DNA of 64,000 nt. It comes from Panagrolaimus kolymaensis. Taxonomy: Eukaryota; Nematoda; Chromadorea; Rhabditida; Panagrolaimidae. Each line of letters opens with the position of its first letter. Position 1 is the first letter of the stretch. The notes beneath the pieces are model-generated. The model did not search any database, was not told the origin of the DNA, and worked only from the letters and a program-made list of their open reading frames with translations. Below, piece by piece: positions 38,096 to 50,903 of this stretch. The DNA lies in the NCBI GenBank assembly GCA_028622995.1, contig JAJQJQ010000066.1, positions 496,001 to 560,000 on the forward strand. Direction: 5' to 3'. Both the position numbers and the translations under genes were made by a program.

Positions 38096-39117
38096 ATGAA
38101 GCATGAAAATGATGAATGGTCGTCAACAAGAACAACGATGATATTTATTTCAACGATCTCATGGATGCTTATGCTCGCAATATCAACATTAACAATTTCA
38201 TTATGTCAAAAAAAGAAGAAGAATCCTCCACCTCGACCGCCTGGACCTGTTACGCCTAAACCAAACATAGTAAGTATTGTTTTCTGGGATAAAAAAAGTA
38301 ATCCTGTTTTTTTTAGAAAGCATTACCAATGAAACAGCAACAACCAGGCAAAAAGCAGCCGCTCGAACCTTCAACACCTGGTGGTGGAATTAAAAATGAT
38401 CAACATCCTCATCCATCACAACATCCTAAAAGTCCAATGAATAAATCAAAAGATGATCAACGAAAATCTGCTCGTCATGTTCCTGATAAAATGGTTGCAG
38501 TGTCTTTGGATAAAACTCAAGAAGATTCAAAGAAAACTCGAACCAAATCTGAATCAAAAGAATCTGGTGAAAAGAAAGATATTGGTGATGGCGGTGGTGC
38601 TGCTGCCGCTGGTGGTAATGGTGGAACAACACCGGCTCCTAATAAAGAAACTAAAGAAGGTGAAAAGAAGAATGAAGAAAAAAAGGAAGAAGATAAGAAA
38701 GTATCTGAACCACCACCTCTCATTGTTCCTGATGATAAAGTTCAAGTATTAGGAAATTTGGAAGAATGCATTAAAGTGAGTTTACTTTGCTTTAAAAATG
38801 GTTTAGACAACCAAGAATTGGAAGTCTAGAATCATTTGCTGTGGTAGTAATTAATCATGTAAATTTGTTTTTAGGAAAAGAAGCCTAATTTACTAAAAGA
38901 CATAGAAGAAATGGGATCGATGCATGAACATGAAAAAAAGGTTAAAGATGTACCATCATTGGATCCACAACGGCATGTTGTTATAAATGAGAAAAAATGT
39001 AAATTATATACGACAAATAATGTAAGTTAAATAATTTTGTTAGTTTTCTTTTTTAATATAAAAAATTTACAGGAAGAGACCAAAGAAGATGAAGCAAAAG
39101 AAGATGATCTTATATAA
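38096..39117 (+). CDS. Small single-pass membrane protein with Lys/Glu/Pro-rich cytoplasmic tail, unrecognised
   Basis: Four exons: 38096-38269, 38317-38775, 38875-39021, 39073-39117; 274 aa. A short polar N-terminus is followed by one hydrophobic segment (MIFISTISWMLMLAISTLTI) and a stop-transfer patch KKKKNPPPRPPGP. The rest is disordered: Pro/Gln/Lys-rich, then Ser/Lys-rich, a Gly/Ala stretch, a KKNEEKKEEDKK tract, and an acidic end (EDEAKEDDLI). With no cleavable signal peptide it is probably a signal-anchored protein. I do not recognise it. The open frame extends upstream to 37994, but the methionine at 38096 gives the better anchor topology. It converges on the soluble ADAM10 gene, with 334 bp between the stop codons. 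Confidence 0.7.
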
Positions 39118-39451
39118 GAAAAAAATTTTCAAAGTGTTGATACATTGTTTTTTAAATTCATATAAATTTATTTTTAAAACTAGAAATATAAACATTTGCT
39201 TTGAATTCGTACTGTTATGTCGTTTGATGAGAATATGTCATATCGTGTGAAACGCAGAAGCAAGCAAGGTTTTCTAACTCCACCATTTTTTTGTAGCGAG
39301 ATAATTTGGAAAAAGTGGTTTATTGAAAATTGTTTACAAAAAAATGTATATTTATCAATGCATAAATCACAACTTTACCGCGTACATACTACTTCCCATT
39401 GTTCAGCATTCACCTTTTTAAAGAAACTATTATTCAAAAAACTAATACAAA

Positions 39452-42190
39452 TTATCCGAAAAATTGTCTTAAAGTATGCCAAGCAGAAACTAACGCATTT
39501 TTAAGTTTAACAAGAGGTCCATCAGAATCCACACTTCGACATCTTCTAAAGATATCGCAATATCCTTTATAATTATTGCATGGCGAGCCTGGATGAAGAA
39601 ACAATCCATGTTTACCATCTCTTCCAGTTTGATTGAATCTTCCAGCATAAAATTCTGAAAGGTCAAAAGACGATTGGCATATGCCATTCTTTTCACATGC
39701 TAAATAACATAACTCTTCTGGATTTCCTTCAGTCAAAAAGCAATCTCTAAGTCCAACTTCAACGCAAATCGATCCATTGCAACTTCCTGATTGACATACT
39801 TTTGTTGCATCTTGACATGGTAATCCGTTTTGTTTATGCACAGGTTCAGGGCATGCAGGGCCTCGACCATCACAAAATTGTTGTTGAGTGCATTCAGTTT
39901 CACTCAAACATGGACGTTGAGCTTGGGCAGAAAAGAAATTGCATTGACTTGAATCACAACATGAACCTTCCGATGGTGAACATCGAGCACCTGGAATACG
40001 TTTGCATGCAGCAGCAAAGTTATAATGTCCATTAATTTCATGAGGATTACAACATTTATCGCGAAATTGTTCACAATCTCTATCAGAAAATCCACAATCA
40101 CATTCTTCACCGGGTTCTTTAATTTGATTACCACAAAATGCTGAGGTTCGTTCTATAAATTATTGATGTAAATGGATGGCATCGTATATGTATAAAGGAT
40201 AAACACAAACCTTGGAAGCAATTTCTTTTTATACCATAAACACCCGGTACCGAAATCAATGGATTTACAGGTGGTTGTGAAAGGACTTCATAAAGCACTT
40301 CGGCGATGCTATTGATTGAACAAGTTGAAAATCTCGCGTTATTATTTTTATCTCCACTCGTGGCCGATGCAAACATAATATAATTTCCATCGGGTAAACC
40401 AGGTTGACATTCATTTGGATCATGGGGAGCTCCAAAGTTATGTCCAATTTCATGGGCTAATGTTAGCTGAGATACTCTGGGTGGTACTCGACTGCCATAA
40501 TTCAACAATGTTACAATTCCTGTGTTGAGGGAGCGATAAACTAATCCCTCCGAATCTTCATTGTATTTTTGATAAACTTGACAAATTCCACCAGCAGTAT
40601 TGGAATCTGGTGAAGCAACCCATGCGAGGCCCAATGTTCCAGCTTCGAAATCTCGATAAGTTAAAGCATATGCAAGACAAAATGCTGAATGATCTCTTTG
40701 AGAATTATGATTAAGAAATTTTGAGACATCAACATTTTCCTCACAGAATGGATTATCCGGTGATCTTCGATTACAGCTTTCTCGAGTGTAAAGCTAAAAA
40801 ATATCGATAGGGCGTATGTTATTTTATTATTATTTATAAAAACTTACACTAGTCCTTTGAATAACAAAATTTAATCCGTTGATTCCACCAAAATTAGTAG
40901 CTTCATAAATTTGATTTACCGCTTTTATGTGATTATAAAATAACGCTATGATTTCTTCATGAGTTCTTACATGATCACGATTTCCCTCATTATAAAAAAT
41001 GTATTCATAAAGTTTATGATCAGCTTGCATATAAATGGAACAAGTTCGAACTTTATGAATGTTTTTTCCATTGATTGAGGAAGTTCCAAGGCCAAAAGCA
41101 TTTCGCTTTCTACGCTTTTGTGGTTCAGTTTTGTTAGTAATGAATTGGGCAAAGAAAGAATTTTGATGGCTTGGAAGTGAAACATTCTCGGAATAATGAT
41201 GGTTAACAACGGGTAAACTTTCACCCGAATTTTGAATATCATTCATTTGACGTTTTAGAGTTTTAGTAAGACCACAACCATCATGAGCTAAAATAAAGGG
41301 ATATATATGTATGCTACAAATGTACTAAACTCGCTGCTTACAATCATCATCATGTTCATGAATTGTTTCTCTTTTGGTTCGACTTTTTCTATATGAATCA
41401 TGATTAATTTTTTCATCAAAATAAATTATGGAATGATAATTTTTGGGTCTTTCAGAGGAATCAAAATATCTTGAAGCCTTTTCAACTGTTAATGAAGTTC
41501 CATCGCTTAAAATTATATGACCATCAAATATTCCATCCATAATCGAACCATAAACATGTGAACCTGGATCATCTTAAAAAAATAATTAAACTTTAGAAAA
41601 AGTTTTTAAAGATAATAGTTTCAAACCTTTGATAGAGCCTTCATATAAAAATTCTTCAGGTTTTATTGAATCGTTTTCAATTATGTCTCCATTGACATCC
41701 AATTGATGATCATCAGAAAATATTGATTCGCTGCTTACTGGATATAATTGAAGGTTGTAAACTCTGAAAATGAATTTAAATTGGTAGGAAAATATTTATT
41801 TTTCGAATTGTGTGAAGTGGATGCTTGGTTAATTTTAAAAGAAGCCCTCTATTTTAAAATTCACAAATTGATAAACAAAAAGATAAACCGAATTAAAGTC
41901 ATGGTCGTTGTTCATGAGGTTGTTTATTAGCTTTTAGGAAATAAAATAATAACATACCGATTTTGAGTTCGAAAGCGGATTTCCATGGGTAATAATTCAC
42001 TATCTGTACCACGTTTCTTTCGGTTTAAGATTGGCCGATAATTAAGTGTTTCGTATCCATCAATATATTTATTCAATGAATAACCTTAAAAAGTTGCTTT
42101 AATTTTTGGATTTTACTATTTTTTCATTCACTCACAAAAATCAGTCAAAAGTACTATAAAAAATATTATTGAGCCATGTTTCAACACCAT
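39452..42190 (-). CDS. ADAM10/SUP-17-like metalloprotease, soluble form (no membrane anchor)
   Basis: Seven exons: complement(39452-40152, 40211-40793, 40848-41287, 41342-41572, 41627-41763, 41958-42084, 42136-42190), 757 aa. Signal peptide MVLKHGSIIFFIVLLTDF, a prodomain with NYHSIIYFDEKINH, a furin-like site KRRKR, and a catalytic domain with intact zinc motif HEIGHNFGAPHD (His444 on). Disintegrin and cysteine-rich parts follow (EECDCGFSDRDCEQ, GRGPACPEPVHK, LHPGSPCNNYKGYCD). The frame then ends WHTLRQFFG-stop, where the plus-strand paralogue goes on to a membrane helix. No remnant of a helix follows the stop in that frame. It is therefore predicted to be a secreted, active protease able to act in trans. 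Minus-strand AATAAA at 39172-39167. Confidence 0.88.
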
Positions 42191-45100
42191 ATTTAATTTT
42201 TATAAAAATGGTAATAAAATATACAGTATGAAATAAGTATCAATCTTAATAATAAAAATTACTTCTCAATTGTAGCCATAAATAACTGAAATAATAAAAG
42301 ATTGTTTTGACTTTAATGCTCTGATACTTCTTTGTATCGATGTTTAGCAAAATCTTAAAGTTTGTTATTTAAAATTGATATAAGAAAGTGGCTCGAACAA
42401 TAAATTTTAAAGCACAAAAGAATAATGAAAATATTCAAGCTTTGAAAAAAACGGAGGAAAAGATTTATAAAAATTACTATAAGAACTAATGAGTGGTTAT
42501 TTCTGAGAGCAAAAAAGAAGAAAGATACTTATAAATTTGAACGCCATCATCGAAGGCGGAACTGGCGCCAATTTTTTATTTCTAAAATTTGCTCTGTGCC
42601 ATCTAACCTTTACTCCGTGAAAATAGCGATGATCCTGGTGCGCAGCAAAACATAGATAAAAACTAATTTGAAATTCTAAATGTCAAATCGAAAAAAAACA
42701 TTCAAAAAAATAAGTTATGAAAGGATATCGTAAGAGAAAATGAAACAATTTAACACAGATATTAAAAAACACGAGACTGTTGAAGAAAAAAAGAAGAAGA
42801 ATTTTTGTAAGTTTGAATGCGTATATTTTTATATAACGTCATTGGTTAAAGATCGCAAATAGAGTAACAAAAGCTTAATCATTTTTAAAAATAAGGAATA
42901 CTAAAGCAAAATAAAAATGAGGAATCAAAATTGATTCATTTGATAAAATAAAAAACATAAAATTTTTTTTGGAAATTATATTTTTTTCTTTGATGTTGAT
43001 TATTAAAATAAGCAAAGCGTGGGTTTTATTAAATAACATCTTCCAAATTTACAAAATTTATACCAAAAGTAAGTGATTCCATGTAGGTAAGTACAAAGCC
43101 ATTGATTGCTCTTCTTCCAATATAAAAAAAGGTCATAACTTTCGAAACATTAGAAAAATGCGGGAAGAAGAAAACAAAAAAATTCTATTTTCTGTTTTTT
43201 TTCGTTCTTTGTTGGAATGTTTCAAGCAAATCAAAATCTATGTTTGATGAATCATGATGATCTGATGTAAAGTGAAGAAAACCGAATAGTTAAACATTGA
43301 AGAAAAAAAACGAAAACAAAAAAGAAGCAAACGTTTGAACTGTTTTTTTCTTCTTCGAAGCAGCTATCAACAACCGATCAAAACACAAATGAAACAGAAA
43401 ATGGCATTTAGCTTGCTACATAGCGAAAGACAAATGCGTGGTTATGGCTTTAGCTACTAGGACTATCAATAAAAAAAGAGATCGTTTGATTGAATATATC
43501 TCCATTTAAAAAATGTTCGGAATGCCTGAAAGCAGCGAGCCAGAATATCAAAATATAACCACGTTATATGTATCAAAATGAAAACACGAAATTGTGATAA
43601 ATTTATATGCTTTTTGAGATTTAAAAATTGAAAGGTTTTTAATATTTGGATGAAATTTAAAATTTACAAACTCGGCTAATTTCATAAGAAATGACGAACA
43701 TTTGAGATCCTATTTTAATTTGTATCGTTTTTTAAACTCTTATTTTTCTTATGATAATCAAATGTTTTGACTCTCAATCGCTACATGGATGTCTACCAAA
43801 TTTTTTCTGCAACATTTTTTTCGCTTTTTTTTTATGGTATGGCTAATCGTTTGAAGCTACCTTGTCATTTGTTTAATCCCATTTGTGCTTTATTTTTCTT
43901 GATTCATACATACAAATTTATAAAAACACCAAAGCTACTTTAATTATTTTTGTCATCGATGGCCAACAACGGTGACATTCTTTTGTGGATCGCTTTCTTC
44001 GGACTTTTATTATAATCAACTTTTCAATTAAGGGTTGTCCAGTTGCCATTCATTTAACCTATTAATCCATATTTAGCCTCAATCTTTTGGCTTAAAATAA
44101 ACCCCAAAAATCCGTGGTTTTTGAAAACATAAAAGCGGCAGCCAAAAAAAGAGAGATTAAAAAGGATAAAAGCATTTTATTGTTTGTTTATTTTTTTGCC
44201 GCGTTAATTCATAAATACATATTTCATTCTGGTGTGGTGACAACTTTCGTGAATGACAATGTATACTTGTAAATTCAAGCTTTTGAATGATTCATTGAAA
44301 ATTGAATTTGAGTTAGTTAGTGAGTGAGTGGCCGCCAATGGCTACTCTTTTTTTCTTTCTAGAGGAAGCAAGAGAGAACTCATTCTTTTGACATAAAAAA
44401 TATATAAGAAATCCAAGTTTGTCTTTCCTCTTCTTTTCTTTTTTCAGACGAGAAAAAAACCGATGAGAAGAAAAAAGAGACCACTCATTTCATTTTTTGA
44501 CAACCTCGAAATGGCCCTTTCTTGCTTTGGATGAACGAACGCTGTTTGTTTGGGTTGCTGCTGCCTATAAAAGGCTACGACGACGGCGACTCAGAAAAAA
44601 AAAAGCAAAGCCAACAAACGAACTAAATGCGCACCAACAAACACCATCATTCAAAAGCGCAAAAATTTTTTTTGCTGCTGCTGCTTTTTCTCTGTCCGAC
44701 GATTATCGATGGAGATGAAGAAGGGAAGAAAAAAAAACAGAGGATGGATGATGAGATCGATTCAAACTCAGGTGGACGACGACGACTGACTGGCCTCGAT
44801 TTTCCATTTTCCTTTTTTTGAATGTGAAATTGGCGCGACGACACCCGCTTCCGATTCGATTTCCTCTTTTTAGTCAGCACGATCCATCCTTTTGTTAATT
44901 TTTTTCTTTCGGACAATGAAAAAATATCAAAGCTGCTTTCTCTTTTGTCGTCATCTGGCTTTTATATATCTAACAAAAAATTTAATTTTTTTTTGTTAAA
45001 GAACTCTAAAAGCAAGCATATTCATGGTAGGAATTTGTGTAACAACAATAGCGTTAAAAATGCAACTTTGATGAAACAACAAAGCTTTTCTTCTTCACAC

Positions 45101-47145
45101 TTTTTATTCCTGTTTTCCCTTCTTCATTTTTTCTTCTCTCAATATTTTAAACGCTCAATAAAAAAAGCTTTCTACCACTATTCTTAAATTAAATCAATGT
45201 TAGTGACCCGGAAAAGTGTAAAGATCCTCAATTTTTTTGATACAAACAAAAAATGATTTAACAAATACAATTTTTGTATTTTTTTTATTCGTTTCCTCAT
45301 TTTATTAATTAAGCGTCCTCGAAAAAAATTCCATCAATATTTTTATGAACTTTTACTTCGATTTTATGGTTTTTTGATATAAACCAAATCAGTAGTAGTT
45401 TCCTGTTTGCCTTAGGCATACTTTTTTTTGAAATACTTTTTGTGTTCCATTTTATTATACTTTTTTTTTGCAACAAGGTCGTCGTCGATTGATTCTTTCT
45501 TAATAAACAGTTCAAACATTCTGTTTGCTTCTTTTTATCTTGTTTATTTTTTCAAATGTATCACATTTTTCTTTTTTTTTCATACATACAATCGCTTCTT
45601 TTATATTTTTTCAATTCCACCCGCAATCATCATCATTAAAATGATTCATCTCATCAAGCGTTGATTTGATTTGGTTGCTTGAAGCAATATGTGTAATAAA
45701 AAAAAAATAATGGAAGAAAAAAAGAAGAAGAAAGAACAAGAAAATGTTTTTTATTTGTTTCTTCGAAAATCAGCCTTGTTGATTTATTTTTTGTTTTATT
45801 TACATTTTTTGTTTGTTTGTTAGCATTGATGATGCTGACCTTTTTCGTAAAGATGCGAAAAACAAAAATAGGTTTTGGGTGCTCCGAAAAACATCAATAA
45901 TTGTGGTAAAAGTTTGATGTTTTGAAACAATTCCACCGAAAAGTTTTGCTTTTTAAAAATTAACAATTTGGTTTTTTAATTATGCTTTTAACAAAAATCT
46001 AATAAAATTCTTAAAAAAATTATAGTATTTTTCGTAAGTATAAACTCCACAGTTTTGAATTCAAAATTATTTCTAAGACTTTGAAAAAAAGTAAAATCTC
46101 AAATTTTGAAGGCTAAATCTTTTTTTCTTTCTAAGTAGTTTCTCACACATATTGGATGTTTTTTTTTTGTTGAATCGATAATCTTTAACTTTAAAATAGT
46201 TCGGTTTCTTTTTTGCTGCCATTTTGGATATGAACATGGTGACATTCCTTATCAGGCGCCCTCAAATATGAGACAATTTTAAAAACGACCAACTCTTCTA
46301 TGATTCAAAATTTCTCAACAACGAACAAACTTTTTTGTTTCCTTCATTGACCTTAAAAATAATAAAACCACCACCAACCACCCATAGAGTTTTTTTCTTC
46401 TAAAAAGTTTTTTACGTGCTTTTTTGTTTCCATTTTGTAATTAATCTTCTTTTTTTCTGATGCTTCTACCACCACTTTTTTTCTCGACCATCTTCCTTTT
46501 TTTTGTCATTTTAAAAGTGTGATGACTTTCTTCTCATACTGGTAGTGCCGCCTTGAAACAACAACTGTGCCCCTTCTCCATTTTCTCTCCTATCTTCGTT
46601 CGCGTTTTTGTCGTCATTTTGAATGCTCTTCTTTCTTCACGAATAAAAAAACCAAAGGAGGATGGAAAAAAGCGAAGGATGCATAAAAAAACCCTTCGAG
46701 TTTATTTTTTTTGCAATTCGATTTTGACGATGACCAACGGGCGTCGCAGCCTCAGTGAATGACGGCCAATGTCCGTTAATTTATGAAATTTTTTTATGTC
46801 ATTTGTCTTTTGTTATGTTTTTTTTGTTTTGCTTAAAATTATAACACATTTTTTTTCTTTTTCAGATCTTGCCATCTTTTGCTGCTGCTTTTTTATATAA
46901 GAAAAAACAACGAAAAAATGCGATAAACTTTATTTTTACAAAAACAAGAAAATCGAAGAAAACAGCGAAAAAAAAGGCGAAGCTTTGCTTTGTTTTTTCT
47001 TTCAAATCCGGGTCTATTTTTTGCCTTTGATTCTTATTTTTTTCCTGCCTCAGACTTTTGTATATTCTATTTTATTTTATTTCCCGTCTTTCAACAACAC
47101 ATCGAATTTATATATTCTTTAATTTTATTTTTTATTACATTTAAT
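42191..47145. other. Shared divergent 5' region of the two ADAM10 genes
   Basis: About 5 kb between the two start codons. No coding exon supported; frames near 44500-44900 are Arg/Lys/Phe-rich low complexity with no family resemblance. The region must contain both promoters. I saw no long mirror-image similarity between its two ends beyond the first exons themselves, so the inverted duplication seems not to extend far upstream, though alignment would be needed. Confidence 0.5.
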
Positions 47146-50100
47146 ATGGTGCTAAAGCATCGATCAATAATATTCTTTGGGTTGTTAATAATTTTGGTCG
47201 ATTTTGGTGAGTCATTCCCATTGTTTAAAAAGATAATCTTGTAACTAATGAATTTAAGGTTATTCGCTAAATAAATACATCGATGGATACGAAACACTTA
47301 ATTATCGACCAATCTTAGACCGAAGGAAAAGAAGCGTCGATGATGAATCATCATCGCCTGTGGAACTTCGCTTTCGATCTCAAAATCGGTTTGTTTCTTC
47401 ACTTAAGTTAAAATTATTAAAAAGGTTTAATCCATTTTAAGAGTTTACAATCTTCAATTATATCCAGTAAGCAGCGAATCCATATTTTCTGATGATCATC
47501 AATTTGATGTTAATGGAGACATTATTGAAAACGATGCAATAAAACCTGAAGAATTTTTATATGAAGGTTCCATCAAAGGTTTGAAACTATTATCTTTAAA
47601 AACTTTTTCTAAAGTTTTATTATTTTTTAAGATGACCCAGGTTCACATGTTTATGGTTCGATTATGGATGGAATATTTGATGGTCATATAATTTTAAGCG
47701 ATGGAACTTCATTAACAGTTGAAAAGGCTTCAAGATATTTTGATTCCTCTGAAAGACCCAAAAATTATCATTCCATAATATATTTTGATGAAAAAATTAA
47801 TCATGATTCATATAAAAAAAGTCGAACCAAACGTGAAACAATTCATGAACATGATGATGATTGTAAGACTTTTTAATATCCTCTTTATCCCATATATTCA
47901 TTTATTTTAGCTCATGATGGTTGTGGTCTTACTAAAACTCTTAAACATCAAATGAATGATATTCAAACTGCTGGTGAAGGCCCTTATGCAGAAAATCCTT
48001 ATTACTTTGAAGATGAACATGTTTCGCATTTATCTCCTCGACATCAAGATTCCTATTTTGCCCAATTCATTGCTAACAAAACTGAACCACAAAAGCGTAA
48101 AAAACGAAGTACTTTTGGCATTGGAACTTCCTCAATCAATGGAAAAAACATTCATAAAGTTCGAACTTGTTCCATTTATATGCAAGCTGATCATAAACTT
48201 TATGAACATGTATTTCAAAAGGAAGGCAATCGAGATCCTGTAAGAACGCGGGAAGAAATAGTTGCTTTATTTTATAATCACATAAAAGCTGTTAATCAAA
48301 TTTATGAAGTAACAAATTTTGGTGGAATCACTGGATTAAATTTTGTTATTCAACGAACTACTGTAAGTTTTTGCATGATATATTGATACTTTTAAACTCA
48401 AGCTGCTTTTTGTAATAGATACAAAAAATTAATTTTATCAAAAAATCGATGTTTTATTTAATTTTCGAATAAGATTTTTTCGTAACAAAGAAAGTTCCAT
48501 ACAGAGTGAGTAAGAAGTTCCTTGATTCTCATATCTTTTGTTCAATATGAAAAAAGACCGCCAATATTAAAGATGGCCTTTCAACAAAAAAAAATGAAAT
48601 GAAAAAGCAACCATTCCACTTTTTTTTACTACTCTAACAACAATCAAAAAAAAAATTTTGGAGAAAAAAATATGAGAAATTCAAGGACATAGCAACAAAA
48701 AAAAACGATGATGATCTTTTTTGAAAATAAAAAAGTAATTGTTTGAAATACCTTTTTGACATCTTTAGGGGAACATTAAAAGAAAGCTGCTAATAAGTGT
48801 TTTTTTTGAAGAATTTTTTTTAGCAAAAAATATATAATTATTGTTAAATCAGAAACAACTGAATCTCTGAAATTCCATTTATTTATTTTTTAGATTTTCA
48901 CTCGTGAAAGCTGCACTAAAGGTCCATCAGATAATCCATTTTGTGAAGAGAATGTGGATGTCTCAAATTTCCTCAATCTTAATTCTCAAAGAAATCATTC
49001 AGCTTTCTGCCTTGCATATGCTTTGACATTCCGTGATTTTGTTGGTGGCACTTTAGGACTTGCATGGGTTGCTTCGCCAAACTTTAATACCGCTGGAGGT
49101 ATTTGTCAAGTTTACCAAAAATATAATGAAGGCTCACGAGGAATGGTTTATCGTTCGCTTAATACAGGAATAGTAACATTAGTAAATTATGGTAATCGAG
49201 TGCCAGCTCGAGTATCTCAACTTACACTTGCTCATGAAATTGGACATAATTTTGGTTCGCCCCATGATTATCCAGCTGAATGTCAACCTGGTTTACCCGA
49301 TGGTAATTTTATTATGTTTGCATCGGCAACAAGCGGAGATAAAGTTAATAATGCAAGATTTTCATCATGTTCTATCAATAATATTTCGATGGTGCTTTAT
49401 GAAGTGTTGGCTCAGCCACCAGTAAATCCTTTGACATCTGCTCTGGGTGCATATGGAAGGAAAAGAAATTGCTTCCAAGGTTTGTATTTATTTTTATGAA
49501 TATGAAACTAATATGTATTTATTTCAGAGCGAACCTCAGCATTTTGTGGTAATCAAATTAAAGAACCCGGTGAAGAATGTGATTGTGGATTTTCGGATAA
49601 GGATTGTGAACTATTTCGTGATCAATGTTGCAATCCTCACGAAATAAAAGGCCGTTATAATTCAGCAGCAGCTTGTAAAAGAGTAGCTGGAGCTCGATGT
49701 TCACCATCAGAAGGCTTATGTTGCGATTCCACCAAATGCAATTTTTTCTCTGCTCAAGCTCAACGTCCGTGCTTAAGTGAAACCGAATGCACCTTCCAAC
49801 AATTTTGTGATGGTCGAGGACCTGAATGTCCTGAACCCAAACATAAAGTTAATGGAATTCCTTGTCAAGACGGAACAAAAGTTTGCCAATCTGGTGCATG
49901 TAATGGATCAATATGTGCTGAAGTTGGTCTCAAAGATTGCTTCTTAACCGAAGGAAAGCCAGCACAACTTTGTCATTTAGCTTGTGAAAAGGATGGTAAA
50001 TGTTTATCTTCTTTTGAATTACCTGAATTCCGATCTGGACGTTTTAATCAAGTTGGACGTGAAGGCAAAGCTGGTCTTCTCCTTCATCCTGGTTCCCCAT

Positions 50101-50903
50101 GCAATAACTACAAAGGATATTGTGATATTCTAAGAAAATGTCGAAGTGTTGATTCTAATGGGCCTCTTGCGAGACTCAAAAATCTTTTATTTAATAAACA
50201 AACAATTCAAACGGTTTCTCAATGGGCTCACGAACATTGGTGGGCTTGTGTTTTAATGGGAATTGGTGGACTTTTATTTATGGCAATCTTTGTAAAATGT
50301 TGCGCTGTACATACACCTTCAACAAATCCAAATAAAGCTCCGGCAGCACATTTTACAGATACTCTACGACATCCCGGAACTTTACTTCGACGTGGGAGAC
50401 AACATTCACGACTTCATGGCCAACCACCTCCAGGAGGTCCTCCTTTACAACAACCACCACTTGGCGTTCCACCATCTCAACAACAACGACCTCATCGGCA
50501 TCAAAGAAGAGCTGCTGCTGCCGCAGCTGCAGCATCTAATTCTCAACCGCCTATTTCAACTCGAACTCCACATAATATTACTGCTCCACCATTAATTTCT
50601 TCCCCTCCTATTTCACCACCATCTGCTCCGCCAATTGAACCTCCACCACCATATTCTCCAACTGATCCATCATCATCATTTGGCGGTGGAGCAAATCATA
50701 TGCCTCCATCGCTTACTGGTAATGCAAGAGCTTTATCACCAGCTCAATTACCCGGTGCACCTGCTCCACCACCGCCTTCACTTGCTACTCTTCCAATAGT
50801 TCCCGGGCAAGGTCCAAAGCCAGGACGAAGAAAGCTAAAACCTGATCCTAAAAGTGGGCAATCAGCAAATGATAAAAAATCAAATAAGCGATCAGCAAAA
50901 TAA
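47146..50903 (+). CDS. sup-17: ADAM10/SUP-17 membrane-anchored metalloprotease
   Basis: Seven exons: 47146-47206, 47259-47388, 47442-47578, 47632-47862, 47911-48362, 48894-49479, 49528-50903; 990 aa. Domains in order: signal peptide MVLKHRSIIFFGLLIILVDF, prodomain, furin-like site KRKKR, metalloprotease with HEIGHNFGSPHD (His451 on), disintegrin and Cys-rich stalk, membrane helix about 771-793 (ACVLMGIGGLLFMAIFV), and a long cytoplasmic tail of Pro/Gln/Ala-rich sequence with SH3-type runs and a PPPY motif (EPPPPYSPTD). ADAM10/SUP-17 sheds ectodomains, most famously carrying out the ligand-dependent cut of Notch receptors. Being the full-length copy, this is the likely functional equivalent of sup-17. 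AATAAA at 51235-51240. Confidence 0.93.

Noticed and set aside
38426..38752. Minus-strand and alternative-frame open frames inside the small membrane protein gene
   Set aside because: Shadows of the Lys/Glu- and Gly-rich coding repeats on the plus strand.
39452..42190. Minus-strand ADAM10 copy as a pseudogene
   Set aside because: All seven exons keep frame and canonical splice sites, and the signal peptide, furin-type site, zinc motif and cysteines are intact, so it looks functional despite lacking a membrane helix.
44497..44916. Possible small secreted protein (hydrophobic LLLLLFLC segment) between the ADAM10 genes
   Set aside because: Three overlapping frames on both strands share the low-complexity stretch; no splice signals or conserved cysteines support a gene.
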